Source of the DNA: Halovivax sp.
GTDB taxonomy: Archaea > Halobacteriota > Halobacteria > Halobacteriales > Natrialbaceae
Length of the DNA: 5,639 bases
NCBI GenBank assembly: GCA_007119345.1
Contig: SKPV01000041.1
Location: 1 to 5,639 of the forward strand
Reading direction: 5' to 3'
Positions 1 to 5,228 of this stretch are shown here, one piece after another (position 1 is the first letter of the stretch; every line of letters begins with the position of its first letter). A program made the position numbers and the translations under genes. The notes under the pieces were generated by a model, which had not been told where the DNA came from, searched no databases, and was given only the letters and a program-made list of their open reading frames with translations.

Positions 1-1377
1 AACGAGCCGACGATTGAGGCCGATCCCGAGGTGCTTCGCGCACGCGTTCGACTCAGGATGGGGGCAGTGCTGGTCGAACGCGGGGAGTACGCCGACGCCG
101 AACCGAACCTGGAGTCAGCACTCGAGGTGTTTCGTGCCGGTGGGCTTCGCGGCTGGGAGGCAAGAACCCGTCACCACCTCGGCAGCCTGGCGGCGAACCA
201 GGGAGCGTTCGACCGGGCGACCGACTGCTACGAATCGAGTTTACAGCTCAATCGTGAGCTCGGCGATCGACGTGGCCAGGCGGAGTGTCTCAGCTACCTC
301 GGCAACCTCGCCTGGAAACGCGGGAACGTCGACCGGGCGGCGACGCTGTTCGAGCGCAGTCTCGAGTACCGACGCGAGCGGGGGGACCGGTCGGGCGTGG
401 CGGCGACACTCACCAGCCTCGGCGCGATCGAGGGAAAGCGCGGCCAGTACGATCGAGCGGCCGATCTCTACGAGCGAGGCCTCGAGTACAGGCAAGAGCT
501 CGGCGACCGTCAGGGGGTGGCGAAATCGCTGCACAATCTCGGCCACCTCGCGAGCCAGCGGGAGAACTTCGACCGGGCGGTCTCGTTCTACGAACGGAGC
601 CTCGACCGCAAACGGGAACTCGGCGACAACCACCTGCTGGTTTCGACGCTCAACAATCTCGGCACGGTCGAGGGACGCCGAGGTAACTTTTCACGGGCGG
701 CAGAACTGCACGAGCGGAGTCTGGCGATCAACCGCGAGCTCGGCGACAGTCACAGCGAGGCGTTCAACCTCCACAACCTCGGACAAATTTCCTACCGCCA
801 CGGAAGCTTCGACGCCGCCGCCGAACGCCACGAGCAGTGTGTCGAAATTATGGAGTCACTCGACAACCGACCCGGAACGGCACCCTCGCTCTGTGCGCTC
901 GGTATGATCGCGGCACGGCGAGGGGAGTACGAGCGAGGCCGGGAGTACTGCCGACGGTCTCTCGAGATCGCAGAACGGGGAGAGGACGCCGAGCAGAGAG
1001 CGGAGAGTCTGCTCGGCCTCGGGGAGATATCACTCCGGAGTGGGGATTACGACCGTGCGGGCGACCATCTCGACGCCGCACACGAGGCAGCCGGTTCCGA
1101 CACGGAGCTGTTGGGGGTCCAAATCCGCCTGACCTCCGCTCGCCTGGCACTCGCTCGCGGTGAGACCGAGCGAGCCAAATCGCTCGCCACCGCGGTCCGG
1201 CCCGACGCAGTCGCTCTGGATGCGACCTACTGGATCGGGCGCACCGACGACCTCCTGGGTCGGATCGAGTCGGCGGCTGGAGAAGACGAGCCCGCTCGGT
1301 GCCACCTGCTCGACGCCCTCGACACGTTCGAGTCACTCGATGCCTTCCACGACGCCCTGTCGACGCTGACGGCGCTC
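1..1377 (+). repeat. In-frame 120-bp tandem TPR-coding repeat
   Basis: Units start at 61, 181, 301, 421, 541, 661, 781, 901 and 1021, exactly 120 bp apart. After a one-codon shortening of the ninth unit, two more start at 1138 and 1258, again 120 bp apart. Bases 1-60 match the second half of a preceding unit. Units 2 to 6 are the most alike, sharing GACCGGGCGG or a close variant near unit base 30 and a CGAGCG/CGAACG block near base 50. Units 7 to 11 are more diverged. This is a protein repeat seen at DNA level; it has no spacer structure. Confidence 0.92.
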
Positions 1378-1491
1378 GTCGAAATGGTCGACGAGACGGA
1401 CGAGGTCCTCGATGAGTTGCGCGAGCGAGCCCGGTCACTGGTCGCCGGAGCGCCCGAGGAAGTGCGCGAGCGACATCCCGACTGGGAGTGA
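1..1491 (+). CDS. Tetratricopeptide-repeat (TPR) protein, 5'-truncated by window edge
   Basis: The reading frame is open from base 1 and ends with TGA at 1489-1491, giving 496 visible residues; the true start lies upstream. From residue 21 the protein is eleven TPR units of 40 residues (one of 39). Each begins near Leu-Gly, has Gly at unit position 8 in ten of eleven, then a helix of the type FDRAxxxYERSLE, then RELGD and a helix ending NLG. This 40-residue form with an LGD loop is known from LGN/Pins-type and kinesin-light-chain-like TPRs, which are protein- or peptide-binding scaffolds. Residues 1-20 fit the second half of another unit. The last 37 residues are charged and probably cap the superhelix. 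There is no signal peptide, membrane segment or catalytic motif in the visible part, so it is probably cytoplasmic. The missing N-terminus could be more TPRs, a DNA-binding domain or an NTPase. TPR assignment is certain; biological role unknown. Confidence 0.93.
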   Translation, partial: NEPTIEADPEVLRARVRLRMGAVLVERGEYADAEPNLESALEVFRAGGLRGWEARTRHHLGSLAANQGAFDRATDCYESSLQLNRELGDRRGQAECLSYLGNLAWKRGNVDRAATLFERSLEYRRERGDRSGVAATLTSLGAIEGKRGQYDRAADLYERGLEYRQELGDRQGVAKSLHNLGHLASQRENFDRAVSFYERSLDRKRELGDNHLLVSTLNNLGTVEGRRGNFSRAAELHERSLAINRELGDSHSEAFNLHNLGQISYRHGSFDAAAERHEQCVEIMESLDNRPGTAPSLCALGMIAARRGEYERGREYCRRSLEIAERGEDAEQRAESLLGLGEISLRSGDYDRAGDHLDAAHEAAGSDTELLGVQIRLTSARLALARGETERAKSLATAVRPDAVALDATYWIGRTDDLLGRIESAAGEDEPARCHLLDALDTFESLDAFHDALSTLTALVEMVDETDEVLDELRERARSLVAGAPEEVRERHPDWE

Positions 1492-1890
1492 GTCCCCCTT
1501 CCAGTGCGGACGTCTCCGGGAGTGGTTCGTGAACGCCCTGTCGATTCGTGGATGTTCCGTTGATCCGTGACTGTCCTGTCGTCGGAGGCGCCGACGCCAG
1601 CGAGCGTCGTCGCTGGACCCGCCGCGGTCACGTCACCGCTGCCAGCGATCCGCCGCGAAGACGAGGCAGCTCTAGCGCTCCGGAAAGGGGGAAGCGAAGC
1701 GCATGGAACCGGCGTTCGAGAAGATCGCGGCATCGGACGCGGTCGAGGCGCGCTGACGGCGGCTCCGTTCATCGAGCGGCGCCGTGTAGGCCACCGGGGG
1801 CGAACCGGCTCCACCGGCCGACGACGATTCGAGACGCCGCGGTCGATGGGACTACTGAACGCACCTCCCGAGAGCCACCGCTGCGCACCA
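1492..1890. other. GC-rich intergenic stretch without a convincing gene
   Basis: I see no supported gene here. Open frames exist on both strands, but their products are rich in Arg, Ser and Pro and poor in Asp and Glu, unlike the neighbours. Two adjacent hairpins are visible: GTCGG/CCGAC (1581-1585 with 1591-1595), and a perfect 7-bp stem CCAGCGA/TCGCTGG with a 6-base loop (1597-1616). Neither is followed by a T-run. A short frame at 1703-1756 reads MEPAFEKIAASDAVEAR then stop. Its composition is haloarchaeal-like, but it has no extension upstream, being blocked by a TAG at 1673-1675. It may be a gene remnant or chance. Confidence 0.5.
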
Positions 1891-1895
1891 CCACC

Positions 1896-1920
1896 GTTTA
1901 CGAAACAGTAACTGTTTACG
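1896..1920. promoter_or_regulatory. Putative operator: 7-1-7 perfect palindrome flanked by a repeated heptamer
   Basis: AAACAGT at 1903-1909 and its reverse complement ACTGTTT at 1911-1917 are separated by one base, a perfect inverted repeat of 15 bp. The heptamer GTTTACG occurs at 1896-1902 and again at 1914-1920, 18 bp apart. The centre lies 66 bp before the aminotransferase ATG and about 38 bp before its TATA-like box, a position suited to a dimeric regulator. The AT-rich palindrome stands out from its GC-rich surroundings. Binding protein and sign of regulation are unknown. Confidence 0.45.
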
Positions 1921-1939
1921 CACTGCATACTAATTGTGG

Positions 1940-1953
1940 ACAAACTTTTTAGG
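1940..1953 (+). promoter_or_regulatory. TATA-like core promoter of the aminotransferase gene
   Basis: TTTTTA at 1946-1951, preceded by ACAAAC (possible BRE), is centred about 27 bases before the ATG at 1976. That is the spacing expected if transcription begins at or next to the A of the start codon (leaderless mRNA, common in haloarchaea). No Shine-Dalgarno sequence precedes the ATG. This also argues against an upstream TTG start at 1934, which would place the box inside the gene. Confidence 0.6.
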
Positions 1954-1975
1954 CCCGTTTTCCATCCGTACACCC

Positions 1976-3346
1976 ATGGCAGCAGGACCACCGATCGAGG
2001 AGCTCCACTACGCGGACGCGCCGGACGTCGGCGACGTCCCGGGACCGAAGACCCGCTCGCTGCTGGAGCGCCAGCGCGAAATCGACAGCGCGGCCGTGGC
2101 CTATCCCGACGACATTCCGATCGCGTTCGAGGAAGGGAAGGGGGCGACGGTCCGCGACGTGGACGGGAACACGTACATCGACATGTTCGCCGGTATCGGC
2201 GTACTCAACGTCGGCCACGCGAACCCGTACGTGCTCGAGGCCGTTCGCGAGCAAGGCGAGAAGCTCGTCCACACGGTCGACTTCCCGACGGAGGCCCGTC
2301 TGGAGCTGATCGAGGCGCTGGGCGAGATCGCTCCCGGGGACCTCCGGGGGAATAGCCGGGTCGTCTTCGGCGGGCCGACGGGCAGCGACGCCATCGAGGC
2401 CTCGATCAAGCTCGCGAAGTACAACACCGGCGGCGACGGCCTCATCGCCTTTCGCGGCGGCTATCACGGGCCGACCTCCGGCGCGATGAGTCTCACCTCG
2501 AACACGAAATTCAAGGGCCACTACACGCCGCTGCTGAGCGACGTCGTCCACGCGCCGTACCCGCATCCCCTCCGCCAGGACAAGACCCCGGCGGAGGCCG
2601 TCGATCACGCCCTGGAGGAGGTGCAGGCGATCGTCGAGGATCCCTACGGCGGGCTCGCGAATCCGGCCGGCATCTTCGTCGAACCGATCCAGGGCGAAGG
2701 CGGCGTGATCACGCCCCCAGCGGGCTTTCTGCAGGGGCTCCGGGACATCGCCGACGACAACGATCTCCCGCTGGTGTTCGACGAGATCCAGAGCGGGCTG
2801 GGCCGCACCGGCGAGTGGTGGGCCGCGGACTGGGCGGGGGTCACCCCCGACGCGTTCACGTCGGCGAAGGCCCTCGGCGGCATCGGCTACCCGCTCTCTG
2901 CAACCATCTACCGCGAAGAACTCGACACCTGGGGCCCGGGCGATCACGCGGGCACCTACCGCGGTCACGTCGTCGCGATGCGCGCCGGCACCCGCGCCAT
3001 CGAGTACATCCGGGACCACGACCTGCTCGCTCACGCCCGTGAGCTCGGTTCGCACATTCGGGATCGACTCCGCGAGGCGGGGTCGGAGACCGACAGGATC
3101 GCCGAAGTCAGGGGTGCCGGACTGTTCATCGGGGCCGAATTCGTCGACGAGGACGGCGCGCCAGACGGTGAGGCCGTCGACGCGATCCAGCAGTACTGCT
3201 TCGAGCACGGCGTCCTGGTCTGGACGGCGGGTCGACACGGCAACGTCTTGCGGCTGCTTCCCCCGCTCGTGCTCACCGAGGAACTGGCTGATCGAGCGCT
3301 CGACGTCATCTGTGAGGCGATCGATCACGTCACGTCGGACAGCTAG
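1976..3346 (+). CDS. Class III PLP-dependent aminotransferase (diaminobutyrate/ornithine aminotransferase-like)
   Basis: The 456-residue product has the usual length and full motif set of fold-type I, class III aminotransferases. In order: PGPK entry (23-25), GIGVLNVGHANP (73-84), phosphate-binding GGPTGSDA (132-139), GGYHG (161-165), FVEPIQGEGG (234-243), the PLP-ring aspartate in FDEIQSG (Asp269), the Schiff-base lysine in SAKALGG (Lys298), HAGTYRG (324-330), and a late Arg (426) in the position that often binds substrate carboxylate. The expected reaction moves an amino group between an amino acid or omega-amine and a 2-oxo acid in the cytoplasm. YxEELDTWGPGxHAGTYRG resembles Dat/EctB diaminobutyrate aminotransferases. 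The PGPK opening also recalls Pyrococcus class III enzymes, some of which are amino-acid racemases or ornithine aminotransferases. Family is secure; substrate is not. The ATG at 1976 is chosen from the TATA spacing. Confidence 0.93.
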   Translation: MAAGPPIEELHYADAPDVGDVPGPKTRSLLERQREIDSAAVAYPDDIPIAFEEGKGATVRDVDGNTYIDMFAGIGVLNVGHANPYVLEAVREQGEKLVHTVDFPTEARLELIEALGEIAPGDLRGNSRVVFGGPTGSDAIEASIKLAKYNTGGDGLIAFRGGYHGPTSGAMSLTSNTKFKGHYTPLLSDVVHAPYPHPLRQDKTPAEAVDHALEEVQAIVEDPYGGLANPAGIFVEPIQGEGGVITPPAGFLQGLRDIADDNDLPLVFDEIQSGLGRTGEWWAADWAGVTPDAFTSAKALGGIGYPLSATIYREELDTWGPGDHAGTYRGHVVAMRAGTRAIEYIRDHDLLAHARELGSHIRDRLREAGSETDRIAEVRGAGLFIGAEFVDEDGAPDGEAVDAIQQYCFEHGVLVWTAGRHGNVLRLLPPLVLTEELADRALDVICEAIDHVTSDS

Positions 3347-3612
3347 GCTGGGTGTCCACCCACGGACCCGGCCTCACACCGCGTCTCCGACTCGCCGGCC
3401 GTCGTCGCCGACGAGTGTTCTTCATATTCGGCCCAGAAGCCAGGCGCCGGGTCAAGACGGTGGAGCGCGACGACGCGGCCTCCGGCAACTCGTTTCCTCG
3501 CCGCCTCGTCGAAGGTGAGGCCCCTCCAGCATCGACGAACGGGTCGTCCGTTCGGTTCGGATCCGTCGAACTCCACCGTCCCCAGGAACCCGATACTGCC
3601 CACGAGGTTCAC
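3343..3612 (-). CDS. Doubtful small hypothetical protein, convergent with the aminotransferase gene
   Basis: A minus-strand frame runs from GTG at 3612 (or TTG at 3621) to TAG at 3345-3343 and would give about 89 residues. About three quarters of its third positions are G or C (66 of 89 by count). The product begins MNLVGSIGFLGTVEFDG, contains LTFDEAARKR and PGFWAEYEEH, and has slightly more acidic than basic residues (about 12 to 10), so it looks more protein-like than the other frames of this gap. Its stop and the aminotransferase stop share one CTAG. Against it: non-ATG starts, no TATA box at proper spacing unless a start inside the frame (for example GTG at 3603 or 3576) is used, and no recognised family. 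It could be a gene remnant or a chance frame. No function can be assigned. Confidence 0.2.
   Translation of the reverse strand: MNLVGSIGFLGTVEFDGSEPNGRPVRRCWRGLTFDEAARKRVAGGRVVALHRLDPAPGFWAEYEEHSSATTAGESETRCEAGSVGGHPA
3347..3611. other. Intergenic stretch between aminotransferase and amidohydrolase genes
   Basis: No well-supported gene lies here. It holds a perfect inverted repeat, TGGGTG-TC-CACCCA (3349-3362), starting three bases after the aminotransferase stop. This may help end transcription, although its 2-base loop is tight and no T-run follows. A doubtful minus-strand reading frame spans most of the stretch and is listed separately. The plus-strand frame at 3352-3627 gives a strongly basic product and is not a likely gene. 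Confidence 0.4.
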
Positions 3613-3632
3613 AATTATCAATTATGACTAAG
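3610..3632 (+). promoter_or_regulatory. AT-rich promoter of the amidohydrolase gene with tandem CAATTAT
   Basis: CAATTAT occurs twice head-to-tail (3612-3618 and 3619-3625) in an AT island within GC-rich DNA. The second copy with the following GACTAAG can serve as a TATA box, predicting a transcript start near 3650 and a leader of about 10 bases to the ATG at 3660. The first copy would suit a leaderless start at GTG 3642. No Shine-Dalgarno sequence is present for any candidate start. The element shows that this gene probably has its own promoter rather than relying on read-through from the aminotransferase gene. Confidence 0.5.
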
Positions 3633-3659
3633 TAGCGCCACGTGGTACGGTTCAGCACG

Positions 3660-4958
3660 ATGATGTCCCACGACGTTCGGAACCGGCTTTCGGCGCTCCG
3701 CCGCGAGTTCCACCGATTTCCGGAGCCCGGCTGGTGTGAGTTCCGGACGACGAGCCGGATCGTCGAGGAACTCGAGCGGATCGACGTCGACGAGATCGCC
3801 GTGGGACGGGACGCCCTCTCGTCGGCGGATCGGATGGCGGTCCCGGAGGAGCCGGAGCTGCGGTTCTGGCGCGAACGGGCGCGATCGAACGGCGCACGAG
3901 AGTCGGTACTGGATCGGACGGCGGACGGGCACACCGGCGTCGTCGCGACGCTCGCACAGGGGAAGGGGCCGACCGTCGGCCTGCGGGTCGATCTCGACGC
4001 TATCTCGATGTACGAGGCCGACGAGCCCGGTCACCGACCCGCGGACGAAGGGTTTCGGTCCGAGCACGACGGCTACATGCACGCCTGCGGCCACGACGCA
4101 CACCTCGCCATCGCGCTCGGCACCCTCGAAGCGGTGAAACACGGACCGTTCAACGGGACGTTCAAGCTCTTCTTCCAGCCGGCCGAAGAGCGCGCCGGCG
4201 GCGGGAAGGCGATGGCCGAGAGCGGCCACCTCGACGACGTCGACTACCTGCTTGCGGTCCACGTCGGGCTCGATCATCCCACCGGGACCGTCGTTACGGG
4301 CGTCGAGAAGCCGCTGGCGATGGCGCACCTCACCGCCACCTTCGAGGGCGCGAGCGCCCACGCGGGGAGAGCACCGAACGAGGGCGCCAACGCCATGCAG
4401 GCGATGGCGACCGCCGTTCAGAACGCCTACGCCATCCCGCGCCATCGCGACGGGGAGACGCGAATCAACGTCGGCCAGGTCGACGGCGGCACCGCGAGCA
4501 ACGTCATCGCCGAGGAGGTCTCGATCCACGGCGAGGTCCGCGGCGAGACGACGGCCCTCATGGAGTACGCGCGGACCGAACTCGAGCGGATCTGCTACGC
4601 CGCCGCGGAGATGCACGACTGCGACGTCACGGTCAGGGTCACCAGCGAGTCACCGCGGGTCGACAGCGACCCGGAACTCCGCGAGCTGCTGGAGGGGGTC
4701 GCGGCGGACGTCCGCGGCGTCGACGAGGTTCTCCCCTCGGCGGAGTTCGGCGCGAGCGAGGACGCGACCTTCCTGATGCAACGGGTCCAGGACGAGGGCG
4801 GGCTGGCGACGTACCTGATCGTCGGCACCGACCACCCGACGAGCCACCACACGCCGACGTTCGACGTCGACGAGCACAGCCTCGCGATCGGGGTCGAACT
4901 CCTCGCCGAAGCCGTCACCGAACTCGGGAGACGACAGCCGGTCGCCGTCCGGCGGTAG
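3660..4958 (+). CDS. M20D-family metallo-amidohydrolase, AbgA-like (p-aminobenzoyl-glutamate hydrolase A-like)
   Basis: This is a dinuclear metal hydrolase that cleaves N-acyl or N-aroyl amino acid amide bonds in the cytoplasm. Of 432 residues, the motifs in order are LRVDLDA (107-114), MHACGHDAH (140-148; ligands Cys143, His145), FQPAEE (172-177; catalytic Glu176, ligand Glu177), VHVG (His201 ligand), the dimerisation-domain stretch ASAHAGRAPNEGANAM, INVGQVDGGTASNV, and C-terminal SHHTPTFDVDE (His407 ligand). The set is complete, so it should be active. Beyond the general M20D pattern, the ALRREFHRFPEPGWCEFRTT start, the ADRMAVPEE insert, HRPADEGF before the metal motif, and SEDATFLMQRVQ match my memory of E. 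coli AbgA, which is also about 436 residues. AbgA works there with AbgB; no partner is encoded here. Other substrates (N-acyl amino acids) are possible. Starts at GTG 3642 and ATG 3663 are alternatives; ATG 3660 is chosen for start codon type and promoter spacing. Confidence 0.92.
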   Translation: MMSHDVRNRLSALRREFHRFPEPGWCEFRTTSRIVEELERIDVDEIAVGRDALSSADRMAVPEEPELRFWRERARSNGARESVLDRTADGHTGVVATLAQGKGPTVGLRVDLDAISMYEADEPGHRPADEGFRSEHDGYMHACGHDAHLAIALGTLEAVKHGPFNGTFKLFFQPAEERAGGGKAMAESGHLDDVDYLLAVHVGLDHPTGTVVTGVEKPLAMAHLTATFEGASAHAGRAPNEGANAMQAMATAVQNAYAIPRHRDGETRINVGQVDGGTASNVIAEEVSIHGEVRGETTALMEYARTELERICYAAAEMHDCDVTVRVTSESPRVDSDPELRELLEGVAADVRGVDEVLPSAEFGASEDATFLMQRVQDEGGLATYLIVGTDHPTSHHTPTFDVDEHSLAIGVELLAEAVTELGRRQPVAVRR

Positions 4959-4966
4959 GCGCCGAC

Positions 4967-4985
4967 GGTTCGGCTGACCCGAACC
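4967..4985 (+). terminator. GC hairpin after the amidohydrolase stop, possible terminator or 3'-end stabiliser
   Basis: GGTTCGG (4967-4973) and CCGAACC (4979-4985) form a perfect 7-bp stem with a 5-base loop (CTGAC), nine bases after the stop codon. The nearest T-run, TTTT at 5006-5009, is about 20 bases further on. Archaeal termination depends mainly on T-runs, so the hairpin itself may instead define or protect the mRNA end. Confidence 0.4.
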
Positions 4986-5198
4986 CGACGGTGTGCGGAA
5001 CTCGATTTTCGAAATTCGTTTACGCAAACCGCCAACGAGCCCGGTGGACGCGGCTCCGGTCCGGCGAAGCGAGTCGACCGAATCAGTCCGAGCTGGGGGT
5101 GGAGCGGACGGAATCCGCCAGAAACGGCTCATCTGGGCTCACGTGGCCCCGTTTCGGTCCGAACGGAAACAGTGCACGGATGACCCGTACCGCAAGGG
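4986..5198. other. Intergenic region upstream of the last gene, with small palindromes
   Basis: No gene is supported. It contains the palindrome TTTCGAAA (5007-5014), the inverted repeat GTTT-ACGC-AAAC (5018-5029), which carries the same GTTTACG heptamer found twice before the aminotransferase gene, a GCGGA/TCCGC stem (5104-5118), and the perfect TTCGG-T-CCGAA palindrome (5153-5163). AAACAGT, the half-site of the palindrome at 1903-1917, recurs at 5167-5173. Confidence 0.4.
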
Positions 5199-5228
5199 TT
5201 ACTTTCGAGAGTACACGTATACCGTGTA
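5199..5228 (+). promoter_or_regulatory. Core promoter and start-overlapping inverted repeat of the last gene
   Basis: TTACTTT at 5199-5205 is centred about 26 bases before the ATG at 5228, which suits a leaderless transcript. An inverted repeat TACACG-TATAC-CGTGTA (5212-5217 and 5223-5228) lies between the box and the start and includes the A of the start codon. It could be an operator at the transcription start or a hairpin at the 5' end, or chance. Confidence 0.4.

Noticed and set aside
14..907. 297-residue frame overlapping the TPR gene in another frame
   Set aside because: The product is a Ser/Arg/Thr-rich shadow of the TPR repeats; the TPR frame explains the periodicity and composition.
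61..1140. Regular 120-bp periodicity considered as a non-coding repeat or CRISPR-like array
   Set aside because: The period is 40 codons, kept in frame, with TPR consensus residues. There are no alternating identical repeats and unique spacers.
1567..1911. 114-residue plus-strand frame in the gap before the aminotransferase gene
   Set aside because: GTG start with no TATA box at the right spacing, Arg- and Pro-rich product with few acidic residues, declining third-position G/C along its length, and it runs into the palindrome.
1934..1975. TTG start extending the aminotransferase by 14 residues
   Set aside because: It would put the TATA-like box at 1946-1951 inside the gene, while ATG 1976 lies at the expected leaderless distance from that box.
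1227..1991. 254-residue minus-strand frame spanning the TPR gene end and the gap
   Set aside because: It overlaps the real TPR gene by about 265 bases and yields a low-complexity Arg/Ser/Thr product. It would also begin across the aminotransferase promoter.
1949..3328. 459-residue open frame antisense to the aminotransferase gene
   Set aside because: It mirrors the plus-strand gene, whose motifs are unmistakable. Long antisense frames are common in GC-rich coding DNA, and no family is recognisable in the product.
3349..3362. TGGGTG-TC-CACCCA as a terminator of the aminotransferase gene
   Set aside because: The loop is only two bases and no T-run follows, so I note it within the intergenic entry but do not call it a terminator.
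3618..4616. 332-residue open frame antisense to the amidohydrolase gene
   Set aside because: Same reason: a shadow of a gene with complete M20D motifs, and no recognisable family in the antisense product.
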